Virus record (IMG/VR): IMGVR_UViG_3300028920_000752
Location: 1 to 28,858 of that record
Source: a virus
DNA: 28,858 nt
Strand: one strand, 5' to 3'
In this document: piece by piece, positions 19,311-28,858 of the stretch
Position numbering within the stretch: position 1 is the stretch's first letter
Layout of the letters: each line of letters opens with the position of its first letter
Translations under genes and position numbers: made by a program
The notes under the pieces: model-generated
Seen by the model: only the letters and a program-made list of their open reading frames with translations
What the model was told of the DNA's origin: nothing
Databases searched by the model: none

Positions 19311-20664
19311 ACTGATACTAGGTGCGATGATGCTCGCCAGTACAGCCAAAGCGCAATGGGACACGAACTGGACGACGCTGGATGCGCTGACGAACTGGCC
19401 GAGTGCTACGGATACCTATTGGATGTGGCAGGACCAGTGGAACACGAACCAGGTTCCGTGGAGCGTGCAGGTGTACTCATCGCTTGTCGAGCGGTGCACG
19501 GCCATCGGGATCACGAACAAGTTCCCAAGGAGCCACACGAATTACTGGGATACACGGGCGAACTTCTTTCATGTTCCGAATCTTGCGGCAAGCGAAGCCG
19601 GTGACATCACTGCATATCTCACTTTTCGTGGCAACATTGGCCAGTTGGTGCGAGATATTGCACCCGACACAACGGCGACAAAGGGCGGATGGCTGAGCAA
19701 GGAACAACTCACGAACATCATAGATGGCTTGGAGAAAACGAACTCAGTAGCCTTCAACAAGCGGCTTAACTGGGGGAATATGTACGATGGAAATCAGTCC
19801 TGGATTGTGAGCAACTTCGCATTGATACCGAGTAATTACGTCTATCTTGCCGGTGGGACGCCACCGACGTACGTCTACGGGGCACCTGCGCCATATTGGG
19901 GTCTCAGCGGCATTCCCTACACCACAAACACTATTCATGAGAGCGGGATGTCCGCAGGCACTATTGCGGCAATGCTGGCGAACTCCACGAACGAGTACTG
20001 CGCCGGAGACTTCACGATCAATGCCTACGGCTGGCCTCCGCTGAAGCCCATTATCAGCAAGATGGAATGCGGCGTGAAGGCACATGAGGGAATAGATACG
20101 CCAGGCTATCAATGTCGCTGGGAGAAATGGTGGGGACAGGGCACGAACTGTGCGAACTGGGCAGACGCAAAGACTTCGGCAGAAGCGGAATGGCAGCAGC
20201 AATACGTGACGAATCTCTTCGTTCAGTTTCCGATTGGTGGCGCCTGGGCCGAAGCGTATAGCTATCCGTGCAAGTACAGCTTCGGAAAGCGAGACGGTGG
20301 CGACTACTATGCAGCTTTGTATAGTTACAAGGCACAGTATCGCGCTCCGACGAACTGGCACAACAAGGTGAACCATAATGCCTATGCTCCAGTGTGGTCT
20401 ACGGCTGGTGGCGACGATGAGACGTACAGCACGGCGAACAGCAATGTCTGGAACGCCAACGGCGATGGGGTCTTGGAAACAAACTGGGTGCATGTAGGAG
20501 CGGTCTACTCAGGAGAGGTGCCTGGCACAGACTACATAGGCGATTGCGCTCAACCCGCATGGTGCGATGAGCCCGATGACGGTGACGAGATAAGCGAAGG
20601 CTGGACCGTGGATGACGTGTGGTTCGTGGCCGACTGGTCCACCAATTTTCTGTATCACGAATAG
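19288..20664 (+). CDS. Exported hypothetical protein, Trp/Asn/Tyr-rich
   Basis: TTG at 19288 is chosen because only it yields a full signal peptide (KSTGLGKLILGAMMLASTAKA, cleavage before QWDTN); ATG 19327 would cut the core. It overlaps the previous gene by 23 bases, with GCAGGTGG as a possible ribosome site. The mature part of about 435 residues is unusually rich in Trp, Asn, Tyr and Thr (WDTNWTTLDALTNWP; DTYWMWQDQWNTNQVPW) with scattered cysteine pairs. No catalytic motif is recognised. It may be an exported surface or tail-associated protein. Confidence 0.6.
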   Translation: MKSTGLGKLILGAMMLASTAKAQWDTNWTTLDALTNWPSATDTYWMWQDQWNTNQVPWSVQVYSSLVERCTAIGITNKFPRSHTNYWDTRANFFHVPNLAASEAGDITAYLTFRGNIGQLVRDIAPDTTATKGGWLSKEQLTNIIDGLEKTNSVAFNKRLNWGNMYDGNQSWIVSNFALIPSNYVYLAGGTPPTYVYGAPAPYWGLSGIPYTTNTIHESGMSAGTIAAMLANSTNEYCAGDFTINAYGWPPLKPIISKMECGVKAHEGIDTPGYQCRWEKWWGQGTNCANWADAKTSAEAEWQQQYVTNLFVQFPIGGAWAEAYSYPCKYSFGKRDGGDYYAALYSYKAQYRAPTNWHNKVNHNAYAPVWSTAGGDDETYSTANSNVWNANGDGVLETNWVHVGAVYSGEVPGTDYIGDCAQPAWCDEPDDGDEISEGWTVDDVWFVADWSTNFLYHE

Positions 20665-20673
20665 GAGAAGACA

Positions 20674-21759
20674 ATGGCAAGACGACGACGTGAAGAACCT
20701 GTTGGACCGCTAGCTCCGAGATATGTTGCACCTGCCCGTCCGGCTGGCCCGCCGGGAGAACCGCCTGCTGGTGCAAGGCCAGGGGCACGACAAGCTATCT
20801 TGGAAAGCATACGTGGTGGCAAAGCACGGGCTTATGTCCCGGAGAAAACTGCTGCTGGTGCTCCGATTCCGAGAGCCCCACTTAGTGCAGGAGAATCTGC
20901 CGAGATTCATCGCATTATGCGAGAAGGCAAAACGACTACTGGCATCGGCCCTGTCACGGGCCGCAAGGCGCTTATTGAAGCAATGGGAGTCGAACGTGCT
21001 GGCCGCGAGCAGGCGGCAGGACGCGAGTTGCAGAGGGACATTGTAGGGACTGAGGCTGAGACACGCAAAGTTGAAGCACGGGAAAAACGCCTTGGAATGC
21101 GCGAGGCCGGTCTAGGTGCCGCGCAGGAAAGAGGAGCTGCCGCAGTGCGAGGCGCAGAGATAGAGAAGGAGTGGCGAGAAACGCAGGAGGAAGCGCAGCG
21201 CAAAGGCATGGAAGTTCAGGCAGAAGCGCAAGTTAAAGTCGGTGAGCTAAGCACTGAGGCGCAGAAGTACATTGGCCTATTGACGACGCAATCGCAGCAA
21301 TACGCAGTTGAGGCACAAGAACGCATAGCGGCAGAGAGCGAGAAGATGCAGAACTATAGGGCTCAACTTGATGCTTGGGCTCGAGTAACAGGTTCTCAGC
21401 AAGCGGCAGAGGCCCAACGTCTCGCTCCGATGGTCGAATCTCATGCCAACAATGTCAACGCAGTAAACACCATGATGCAGAATATCGGCATGTTGTCCCG
21501 AGATCAGGCCGAACAGCTTATGCCTATTTTGAGCGCTATGGCGTTGCGCGCTGAGCAGCAGTCCGCAACGCTTGAACAAGCAATGCAAACGCAGGCCAAA
21601 ACACTGCCGCCACCGGGCGCTCCCCAAGGGCGCAAGTTGCCAGACCGTGACACCTTTGTCGAGCGGTTTATGGAACGCACGGGGAAGACCGAAGGCGAAG
21701 CCATTGACTCATACAATGAGATGCGAGCCCAGGTCGAGGGACAGACGACAGCGACATAG
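20674..21759 (+). CDS. Coiled-coil protein, possible internal virion/ejection protein
   Basis: A 361-residue protein with AGGAG before the ATG. The N-terminal 65 residues are Arg/Pro/Gly-rich and disordered, followed by a long Ala/Glu/Gln/Arg coiled coil (about 110-300: REQAAGRELQRDIVGTEAET ... EKMQNYRAQLDAWARVTGSQ) and a helical C-terminus ERFMERTGKTEGEAIDSYNEM. In short-tailed phages, helical, Ala/Gln-rich proteins directly before a giant protein are typically internal virion proteins ejected with the DNA. Assigned on those grounds only; a chaperone or minor tail role is not excluded. Confidence 0.5.
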   Translation: MARRRREEPVGPLAPRYVAPARPAGPPGEPPAGARPGARQAILESIRGGKARAYVPEKTAAGAPIPRAPLSAGESAEIHRIMREGKTTTGIGPVTGRKALIEAMGVERAGREQAAGRELQRDIVGTEAETRKVEAREKRLGMREAGLGAAQERGAAAVRGAEIEKEWRETQEEAQRKGMEVQAEAQVKVGELSTEAQKYIGLLTTQSQQYAVEAQERIAAESEKMQNYRAQLDAWARVTGSQQAAEAQRLAPMVESHANNVNAVNTMMQNIGMLSRDQAEQLMPILSAMALRAEQQSATLEQAMQTQAKTLPPPGAPQGRKLPDRDTFVERFMERTGKTEGEAIDSYNEMRAQVEGQTTAT

Positions 21760-21770
21760 AGTAAGTCGAA

Positions 21771-24700
21771 ATGCCTGAGACGGCAGCACAAGATATATGG
21801 CGGGAATTGACGGGCGAAGGAATGCCGACAAGCGATCCATTTGCTCGTGAAGAGGCTCGCGCAGTCTGGCAAGAGACAGCCCAGGAAGCAGCGACAGCTA
21901 CGCCAGCGCAAGACATTTGGCGTGAGTTGACGACGGAAACAGCGGAGCCGCGCAAGGTCGCTCCCAAGGAACAGCGAGCAGCACAAGACATCTGGAAAGA
22001 ACTCACAGAGCCTGCACCGGAAGAACGTCCTGTTGTCACTGCCGTCCGTCAGGCTATCGCCCCGCAAGAGGCCGAGAAAGAGCGTATCCGCAAGCAACGA
22101 GCGGCACAACTACACGCACGGGGCAGGATGCAGCGGGAGGGGATTCCTGAAGCGCCATCCTTCGCGGAAGAGTTAGGAGCAGCAGGCGCATGGCGTGGCC
22201 CAACGCGATTGGCGACTACTGCACTTGTCAAGCCAGTCAGTGCAATCGCCCAACTAGAAGCTGACTACATGCTGAAACCGATGGCCAAGGGCTTGCAATT
22301 CGTGTTCGGCGACAACTGGATTAGCAAAGTCATAGACCAGACGGCGGAGAATTTCAGGGAACCATTCCAGATTGAAACGGCCCTGGAGGAGGATTTCCAA
22401 GAGCGATTGAACAGCAAGCTGCAACGTGGCGATACAAAGGGAGTAGCCGCACAGGTGATAACAGAAGGTGGCCTAGACGTAATGACTGGGCTGCTTCAAA
22501 TGATGATGATGGGTGGGCTTATCAAGGGCACAGCACCAAACCAGGCGAGCTTTCGCGTACTTGGCAAGCAGACGCTAGCACAGCTTGGCGTTAAGCCCGG
22601 TGCTGCACTCGCAATTCCTGGTCTAGAAGCTGGTGGTGCAAAGGCGGTATTGGGGAATGCCGTTTTGCGTGGCGTGTACAGCTTTCTCACGACTCGCGGC
22701 AATAGTGCCGACAGACTACGGGCAGGCATGTCCACGACGGCGTTCATGTCTACCCCTATTGCAGCACGCTTCGTCAAGTACGTGCCAGTGCTAGCCGATC
22801 TTGGGCTGAATACCATGCTATCCGTAGTCACGGGAGCCTATCCAGACGCATGGCGACAGGCTCAGCAACAGGCCAAGGTGTCTGGCAAGCCAGAGGATAC
22901 CACCAAGCTGTTTCTCGCCAATGCTCTACCCACGTTCATTTCTGATGTGATAGCGTCTTCTGGTACGCGATATGAGCCTTCAACGCGAAAGGCACTAAGC
23001 ACGCTGCGCGGAAAAGTGCCAGAGGCAGATATCGCTCGCCTAGGTGCTGCTCTCAAAGCACAGATACCTACGTGCTTGCGACAGCAAGTTGAGCCCGAAC
23101 CCGCAGATCGTAAGCTGAATCCCTTTGTGGCTCATGAGATGCGAACCACCAGCCTCGCACATACGGCTAGTGATGTTCATCGCCTGCTCAAGCAAAATGG
23201 TGGATTCAATGTAGATGCCCCGAAGCGTACAGCCAAGCAAAGCAAAAAACTGCATGCCATGGAGCGCAAGCTGGAACTCTCGAAAGACATGGCGCAAACG
23301 CTACGCAGAGCATTTACTCGTGGCCGAACGATCACCACCAAAGACTTCACCATCGGAGAGGCATCTGCTTACATCGACTATCTTGGGAAATATGGGAATC
23401 AAGTCAAATACGCCAAGACGATGCCGACGATGGCCAAGGTAGACGCTGAACTGCCCAGCGCCCTAGACATTGACAAGGAAACACATCCGACGTTGTATCG
23501 TTTCGCCCAGGACGTGACAGTACAGATGGAACGCACGGCGCGGCCTAGTGAGGAGATTAGTTTTGGAGGGAAGGGAGGACGCGCTGCGGCCATTTGGGAC
23601 ATTGACCGGACAATGTATGACGCCGAAGAGCAGACCGGCTTCCCCATAGGCCGCAAGCATAATGCCGTTCGGAAAGTGCACCGAGATATAATGTATGATT
23701 CGGGCCGTATTGTCAAAAATCTCTTTATGGGCACGGACCTAACGGCAGAGCGGTTACACCGCGATGAAGCAGCATGTAGTCGTATCTTCCAATACCAGAT
23801 CACCGGAACTCCCCCGCCAGATCTGCGCCCAGCCGAGCGCATTGTGGCTGATAGGATGAACGAGTATTTTGAGTCTCAAGAAACCCTTGTCAAGCGGGAA
23901 CGCCATCAGCGATATATACGGACAGGAGAACTTCCGGCAGGTAACAAAACGCAAATGCGTGCGTTGATGGAAGATGGCAAGCGCGTCTTGGAAGAGCAGG
24001 GTGCAGAGGCTTATGATAAGTGGCTTGACGATGCGGCGTTTGGGGTACGTGAGAACTATGCCCCTACTCGCCGGAAGCGCGGCATGGCAAACATTGGCCA
24101 GATTCTCAAGCGCGGGTTTGGACGTGGCTTCACAAAGACACGCACGGTTGAACGGCCCGAATATGATCCCGACAATCCGCTACTTGGCGCATTCTATCGC
24201 TATGTGACAAAGACGCAAAGCATTCAGCGGTTAGAGCCGCATCTGGATGATCTTAAAGCAATGCTCAACGAGGCCAATATCCAGGAAGGAATTGTCGGAC
24301 GGTACTTTGACAATATGTACGGTGTGCACAAAGAGCTTGGACCAGTCCAGGCGGCATGGACCACGGGAATGCGGCAGTTTTTCCGTGTGCGTATTCCGCA
24401 AGCGTTGGCTCGCTGGTATGGTCGAAACAGACTACAGAACACGGCATTTACGCTGCCAAAGGTATTTTCCCCCCGCGACCCGCTTTTCTGGCGCAACCTG
24501 CCAAAGATGTATTCCGCATGGCGCAGGTATGGATCAACAAGCAAGATCATTTCCCAAATGTTTCCCGATCCAGAAGTGCGAGAGTTTGCAGCGCGGTACA
24601 TGACATCGCTTGATGCGGCACGTCAGCATTATCTATTCCAAGATTTGCAAGAGTGGGCTCCTATGCGTGGCTTCATGGGCTTTATGGACCGCATGTCTAA

Positions 24701-25784
24701 GGGATATTCGTTCTCTGACACACAGAATAGACTTGAAGCATTCCTGTACGGATATGATACCGGCAGACAGGCCCTCGACAGATTCAACAAAAACCCAAGC
24801 GAAAAGAACTGGCAACGATTCCTTAAGTTGACAGGTGCCGTGTTCGCTCCACGTCCAGAACAGTTGGAGTTAGCTCGCCTTGCGTCAGAAGGGGATAACA
24901 AAGCCGCCGCACTGATGGCGGCAGAACGCCTGTCTAACTCGACGAACTTCCGTTATCCCAGGTCGGAGCGTGGACTCGCATGGCAAGAGGTTGGTACTGG
25001 CGGCAATCTGGTAACGCCGATAGCAACATTCGCCAAGGGCGTTGTACAGGACGTTTACAAGGATGGCATCCGCCCAGTTATGGATGGCTTGGATGCTAGA
25101 GCCAAAGGGAAAGCGACGAGCTATACCGATCAGAAAATGTATGCTGGCGCATCGCATATTGCGGGATGGTACGCAGCCTCCCTAGTTGTTAATCAGATCA
25201 TGGAGACGGTATACGATATAGACGAAGGAAGCTACGGGCTATCTATCCTGCGGTATACGCCAGGTGGCCCAATAGCTCAACGGTATGCTGAGGCCGCGCA
25301 GTCCATCTGGACCACTTTCGGTGAAGGGGGGAGTGGGGGATACAAGATGGCAGCCACTGCCGATAAGCTGGGCGATGCTTTTTTGCCATTCTATCATCTG
25401 ATTACACGAATGACTGCCGAAGCAAAAGGCAGAGATCCGAAGCGATTCGGGCTAATGAGAGAAGGCCGAAGACTCATCCGAAATTGGCTTGCGGATATGA
25501 GCGGCAGCAAGCGGCCAGCAGATCAAAGGCGGTGGGTTGAGCACAACACGCTGGAGATGGTACAAGCCGTCTTGTTTGACGGGGCGTGGTCAACAAAGAA
25601 ACGAGATCTAGTAAACGCCTACGCACGCTTCAGCCACGAGCGCGATCCCGACAAGCGCCAGCGCCGCTACAAAGAGCTTGAAGAAATGATTCGCAAGTAT
25701 CCCGTGTCCACAAAACGAAAACATCTTCCGAGAACACCGGGTGCGTTACCCGCGCTAGTTCCCGGCCTGGAGGTTCCCCAGTGA
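21771..25784 (+). CDS. Giant protein, probable internal virion/ejection protein
   Basis: At 1337 residues, the largest gene here. The N-terminus repeats a peptide three times: AQDIW[RK]ELT at residues 6-14, 46-54 and 71-79, with a weaker copy (AVWQETAQ) near 31. Helical, partly hydrophobic segments follow ([35 protein letters not shown]), then a long charged helical region and a C-terminal part with two hydrophobic stretches ([38 protein letters not shown]). Size, order and lack of enzyme motifs suit a large ejected core protein (T7 gp16 position) or a large polyvalent-type protein. A tape measure is less likely, since no long-tail genes are present. Its stop overlaps the next GTG start. Confidence 0.55.
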   Translation: MPETAAQDIWRELTGEGMPTSDPFAREEARAVWQETAQEAATATPAQDIWRELTTETAEPRKVAPKEQRAAQDIWKELTEPAPEERPVVTAVRQAIAPQEAEKERIRKQRAAQLHARGRMQREGIPEAPSFAEELGAAGAWRGPTRLATTALVKPVSAIAQLEADYMLKPMAKGLQFVFGDNWISKVIDQTAENFREPFQIETALEEDFQERLNSKLQRGDTKGVAAQVITEGGLDVMTGLLQMMMMGGLIKGTAPNQASFRVLGKQTLAQLGVKPGAALAIPGLEAGGAKAVLGNAVLRGVYSFLTTRGNSADRLRAGMSTTAFMSTPIAARFVKYVPVLADLGLNTMLSVVTGAYPDAWRQAQQQAKVSGKPEDTTKLFLANALPTFISDVIASSGTRYEPSTRKALSTLRGKVPEADIARLGAALKAQIPTCLRQQVEPEPADRKLNPFVAHEMRTTSLAHTASDVHRLLKQNGGFNVDAPKRTAKQSKKLHAMERKLELSKDMAQTLRRAFTRGRTITTKDFTIGEASAYIDYLGKYGNQVKYAKTMPTMAKVDAELPSALDIDKETHPTLYRFAQDVTVQMERTARPSEEISFGGKGGRAAAIWDIDRTMYDAEEQTGFPIGRKHNAVRKVHRDIMYDSGRIVKNLFMGTDLTAERLHRDEAACSRIFQYQITGTPPPDLRPAERIVADRMNEYFESQETLVKRERHQRYIRTGELPAGNKTQMRALMEDGKRVLEEQGAEAYDKWLDDAAFGVRENYAPTRRKRGMANIGQILKRGFGRGFTKTRTVERPEYDPDNPLLGAFYRYVTKTQSIQRLEPHLDDLKAMLNEANIQEGIVGRYFDNMYGVHKELGPVQAAWTTGMRQFFRVRIPQALARWYGRNRLQNTAFTLPKVFSPRDPLFWRNLPKMYSAWRRYGSTSKIISQMFPDPEVREFAARYMTSLDAARQHYLFQDLQEWAPMRGFMGFMDRMSKGYSFSDTQNRLEAFLYGYDTGRQALDRFNKNPSEKNWQRFLKLTGAVFAPRPEQLELARLASEGDNKAAALMAAERLSNSTNFRYPRSERGLAWQEVGTGGNLVTPIATFAKGVVQDVYKDGIRPVMDGLDARAKGKATSYTDQKMYAGASHIAGWYAASLVVNQIMETVYDIDEGSYGLSILRYTPGGPIAQRYAEAAQSIWTTFGEGGSGGYKMAATADKLGDAFLPFYHLITRMTAEAKGRDPKRFGLMREGRRLIRNWLADMSGSKRPADQRRWVEHNTLEMVQAVLFDGAWSTKKRDLVNAYARFSHERDPDKRQRRYKELEEMIRKYPVSTKRKHLPRTPGALPALVPGLEVPQ

Positions 25785-28156
25785 AAAAGACACTGTTGTT
25801 ATTGATGCTCATCGCCAGCACGGCCTGGTCATTCCCATACCAGACCAACACAGCCTACAAGACCATCGGTGGCCCGCATACGGGAGAGTTCGACGACTTC
25901 CATTGGCGGTGGACGGCCTTCAACTCGCAGAGCAATACGATCAGCTTCAGCGAGACGCTCACGCCATACACGAACAGCATCGCCTTCCGTCTGGCGGATA
26001 ACGACACGACCTGGCTGAACTACGACAATAGCGAGCTGAGCATTCTGAATGCCACGAGCGTCGTGTTCACCGTGCCGTACACGAATGGGATTCCTGACGG
26101 CGTGTATAAGGGCGAGATGGGTGTCTGGACGGCTATCGCCACGACGAACGTCTTCCGTAGCATCGCACAGGGCAAGGTGACAGTCAGTCAGTCTCTGTAC
26201 GACGATGAGGCGGTGAGCGGTGCCGTGATGACGAACTACAGCATTGTGGCGGGCGCTGGCTTGAATGGGGGCGGCAACTTTGGGACAACGCCTAGCATCA
26301 CGGTGGCGCACAATGATTACACGTCCCTGACGAATCTGGACTACAGCTACTTGACCGTGCTCCAGGACATCACATTCGACTCAGCCGGGCTGGGCCATGT
26401 GAGTAACGTTGTCGCGGCGGACTTGAGCAGTCTGGTCAGCACGCAGGGGCATGTGCATGCCGAGTATGTTGAATCCACTGATGCCATGTTGACCAGTGTC
26501 TACTATGTGGACAAGGGGGGCAACGACAGCAACTCTGGCCTGAGTCCATATGATGCCCTTCTAACCGTCAAGGCGGCTGTGGATGCGACTGAGGCGGCGG
26601 GGAATAGCCGCTATCTGATTAACGTAGGTCTTGGGGCCTACACGGAAAGCCCAATGTCGATCACGAATACGTCTACCTACGTGATGATTCAGGGATCTGG
26701 GGGTTACGTTGGCACGAGCATTCAGGTGGCGAGTGCTTCGCCAGCGATGACTCTCAACGGAACCCATGCAACGCTGGAAATGGATGCGGTATTCTGGCAC
26801 AAAACGGATTCGGGTGATATCATTCAGGTCGATGCTGGTGAACTTGTCTGCTATGACAATGTGACGTTGAGTGCGCCAAACGACGGAACTGCATACGCCA
26901 TCGACAATGTCGGAGGTACAGTCTACCTCTCGCAAGATGCCTATATCGTCTCAGCGGCAGGTGTTGATAACTACTGGAACGGAACGGTATCCAGGTTCGC
27001 CGTACAAGATCATGTCTGGAGTATCGGCAGCACGACGAACGACGTGTTTGTGAGCCACGGTGACGGTGCTGGCGGCTACTGGTACGACCTGGCTGGCAAG
27101 CAAGAACAGGATTCGGAGCTTGACGCCCTGGCCGGGCTGACAAGCGCGGCCAACAAAGTCCCGTATTTCACGGGGTCTGGGACTGCCGATGTGGCGGACT
27201 TCACCGCTGCCGGTAGGGCTCTCGTGGATGACGCCGACGCCTCAGCACAGCGCACAACGCTCGGGCTCGGAACTGCTGCGTTGAGTAATTCGACAGCCTT
27301 TGCCACAGCCGCACAGGGAACCACTGCGGACAGCGCGTTGCAAGATGTTGTTGACGATGCTACGCCGCAACTAGGTGGCACACTGGACACGGCGGGTAAC
27401 GCGATCAATGACGACACCGGGGATGACATTGTAGAGATCAACGACGCCTTCAAGGTGACCATCCCTGCCAATACGAGTCAGGCGGCTCTAATCACCGACG
27501 GTGGCACGGACAATTATATTTATGTGACCACGAGCAACGGCAATGACCAGGTGTGGATGGGAGTATCTGCTGTCGCGGGATGGACAGCATACGAAAATCT
27601 GAGCGCCGTGCTGCCGATAGGCAATATCAACATGAATGGCGCAGAAATCAATGACAATAGCGGCAACGATATTGTCGAAGTCAATGATGCCCTTGATGTG
27701 ACAGGCAACATCACCGTAAGCGGCACTGTGGATGGTGTGGACATATCGGCATACATAGATCAGGATGTGACAAGCGGTAGTAGCCCGACGTTGGACGGCG
27801 CGAATATCACGGGCTTCCCCTTTGACCGCGCTTTGCAAATCCAAGTTCCATCCGCCGGAGCGTACACGAATACCGTCACCCTGGGTCGTGTGTCGAAGGC
27901 TACGACGTTGACGAATGTGCTCTGTTACACGTCGGCAGGAACGAACGTGTTCAACATCTGCGAAACCAGCGCCGGGCAAGTCATTTTCGGCGGGACATGC
28001 TCGACGAATTACGCCAGTGTGACGGCCACTCCTGCCCTGGCCAATCATGCGACGTTTGCCGACGCGAGCGTTGCCGCAGGAACCGAATTATTCGTTATCA
28101 TCACCAGCAGCAGCGATGGCGAAAACCTGAATATCACCGTATCTGGAACGGAATAA
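25781..28156 (+). CDS. Tail fibre/spike-like protein with signal peptide and beta-helix
   Basis: GTG 25781 has TGGAGG upstream and overlaps the previous TGA. Residues 1-17 ([16 protein letters not shown]) form a Sec signal peptide. After an N-terminal beta domain, [26 protein letters not shown] marks the start of a right-handed beta-helix of the pectate-lyase/parallel-repeat type. Then come typical tail-fibre shaft motifs: [33 protein letters not shown] and [20 protein letters not shown]. The end ([20 protein letters not shown] ...) is a beta-sandwich. This is most likely the receptor-binding or depolymerase-type fibre. The combination with a signal peptide is unusual. Confidence 0.75.
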   Translation: MKKTLLLLMLIASTAWSFPYQTNTAYKTIGGPHTGEFDDFHWRWTAFNSQSNTISFSETLTPYTNSIAFRLADNDTTWLNYDNSELSILNATSVVFTVPYTNGIPDGVYKGEMGVWTAIATTNVFRSIAQGKVTVSQSLYDDEAVSGAVMTNYSIVAGAGLNGGGNFGTTPSITVAHNDYTSLTNLDYSYLTVLQDITFDSAGLGHVSNVVAADLSSLVSTQGHVHAEYVESTDAMLTSVYYVDKGGNDSNSGLSPYDALLTVKAAVDATEAAGNSRYLINVGLGAYTESPMSITNTSTYVMIQGSGGYVGTSIQVASASPAMTLNGTHATLEMDAVFWHKTDSGDIIQVDAGELVCYDNVTLSAPNDGTAYAIDNVGGTVYLSQDAYIVSAAGVDNYWNGTVSRFAVQDHVWSIGSTTNDVFVSHGDGAGGYWYDLAGKQEQDSELDALAGLTSAANKVPYFTGSGTADVADFTAAGRALVDDADASAQRTTLGLGTAALSNSTAFATAAQGTTADSALQDVVDDATPQLGGTLDTAGNAINDDTGDDIVEINDAFKVTIPANTSQAALITDGGTDNYIYVTTSNGNDQVWMGVSAVAGWTAYENLSAVLPIGNINMNGAEINDNSGNDIVEVNDALDVTGNITVSGTVDGVDISAYIDQDVTSGSSPTLDGANITGFPFDRALQIQVPSAGAYTNTVTLGRVSKATTLTNVLCYTSAGTNVFNICETSAGQVIFGGTCSTNYASVTATPALANHATFADASVAAGTELFVIITSSSDGENLNITVSGTE

Positions 28157-28858
28157 ATGCGAAACAGGCTCATATTTCTGGGAATGCTCTCGTGCGTCGG
28201 CATCTTTTCCGCCAGCGCATTGCGAATCGTGTTCATCGAGGACACCGCGAGCGCGCCCGCCGCGAGGAGCTGGACTGATCCTAACGCCGCTTTGCTTCTT
28301 GTACATCTGAACATGGAAGCGACCAACGCAACGCAGACACTGGATGTTTCTGGGAACAACTATCACGCGAATCTGCTTCCAACGCCCGGCACCGGGCCGA
28401 CATGGCATGAGGACTACTACACAAACGAGAATGCACGCGGCGAATCTCTCTATGAGACAGACGGGAACGATGACAAGCTGGACTGCGGTCTTCCGATTGC
28501 GTGGCCGCTCGCCACAAATTGGTCTATGTCCGTGTGGGCGAAATGGAAAGATGAGAGCGTGGGATATCCGCCCATCGTAGACTGCTGGAAGTATCAGACA
28601 TCTGGTTTTCGGTGGAGGGTGAATTTTGCGACTACAGATCAAATGATTCTGTATCTCGGCAACTCGGCAAACACGCTTTTAGGCAATACCGTCATCACAA
28701 CGCAAGTTTGGCATCACGTCGCTTTAACGCACGCCAAATCCTGAGGCAATGCAGACGTGACCATGTACCTTGACGGCGCGTATGAAACGAACAAAACTAT
28801 TACAGCCGGAGTCAACTGTGTCACGAATATGGTCATCATGGGTCAACTCGATGCGAAC
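28157..28858 (+). pseudogene. Exported LamG-like (concanavalin-fold) protein with in-frame TGA, cut by window end
   Basis: ATG 28157 directly follows the previous stop. A Sec signal peptide (RNRLIFLGMLSCVGIFSASA) precedes a LamG-type carbohydrate-binding fold: LLLVHLNMEATNATQTLDVSGNNYHANL, NWSMSVWAKWK and VWHHVALTHAKS. The frame meets TGA at 28742-28744 in the middle of the fold, then continues open with GNADVTMYLDGAYETNKTI, the expected next strand and D-G turn of LamG, to the end of the window. So the gene is either interrupted by a point mutation (GGA or TGG to TGA, for example), read through, or affected by a sequencing error. Other genes here use TGA as a normal stop. Without readthrough the product has 195 residues. 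Confidence 0.6.

Noticed and set aside
21771-25784. Tail tape-measure protein
   Set aside because: No long-tail genes (tube, sheath, chaperone frameshift pair) are nearby and the protein lacks regular tape-measure repeats.
1-28858. tRNA genes or an integron integrase in the window
   Set aside because: I saw no cloverleaf with TTCRANN and no tyrosine recombinase signature (R..HxxR..Y) in any plausible gene; reading by eye could miss a tRNA.

Overview
The window looks like a stretch of a tailed double-stranded DNA bacteriophage (Caudoviricetes) genome. Every gene I support is on the + strand, and genes are tightly packed with ATGA/TAATG-type overlaps. A virion-assembly order is recognisable: large terminase, GroES-like co-chaperonin, portal, scaffold, decoration protein, Mu gpT-like major capsid protein, neck/tail proteins, internal virion proteins and tail fibres. 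No tail sheath, tail-tube series or classic tape measure is seen, and two coiled-coil/very large proteins lie before the fibres, so a short-tailed (podovirus-like) virion is the best guess. The host must be a bacterium with GroEL and Sec, Tat and lipoprotein export. I cannot name it.

Layout. 1-904: end of a glycosyltransferase, a mini-protein with a Tat signal, and two small overlapping genes. 901-2700: large terminase. 2728-4088: small genes, a lipoprotein and a sulfotransferase. 4087-7298: an unusual array (below). 7325-10292: promoter, co-chaperonin, portal and a small gene. 10418-13317: scaffold, unknown, decoration protein and major capsid protein. 13375-19310: a membrane-anchored repeat fibre and a run of neck/tail proteins. 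19288-28858: an exported unknown, internal virion proteins and two exported fibre/adhesin genes, the last with an in-frame TGA and cut by the window edge.

The main discovery candidate is 4087-7298. This segment reads as an integron gene-cassette array without an integrase (a CALIN-type array) inside a phage structural gene cluster. Ten imperfect inverted repeats with attC properties (R''/R' ends with AAC and GTT, and unpaired bulge bases in the stem) separate small genes; one further site is degenerate. The strongest evidence is that the start of each cassette is the reverse complement of the start of the site at its own end, over 6-11 bases in nine of ten cassettes, as expected if each cassette was once a circle closed at one attC. 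Nearly every cassette gene encodes paired cysteines, and two look like Lar-type restriction-alleviation proteins. Many genes start inside the loop of one site, run through the recombination point and end inside the next site, so proteins are chimeric across cassette joints.

A second theme is export. Besides the lipoprotein and the Tat mini-protein, four proteins in the tail region carry Sec-type signal peptides and one long repeat fibre has an N-proximal membrane segment, which is odd for virion parts assembled in the cytoplasm. All functions come from reading motifs and gene order. No database search or structure prediction was possible.
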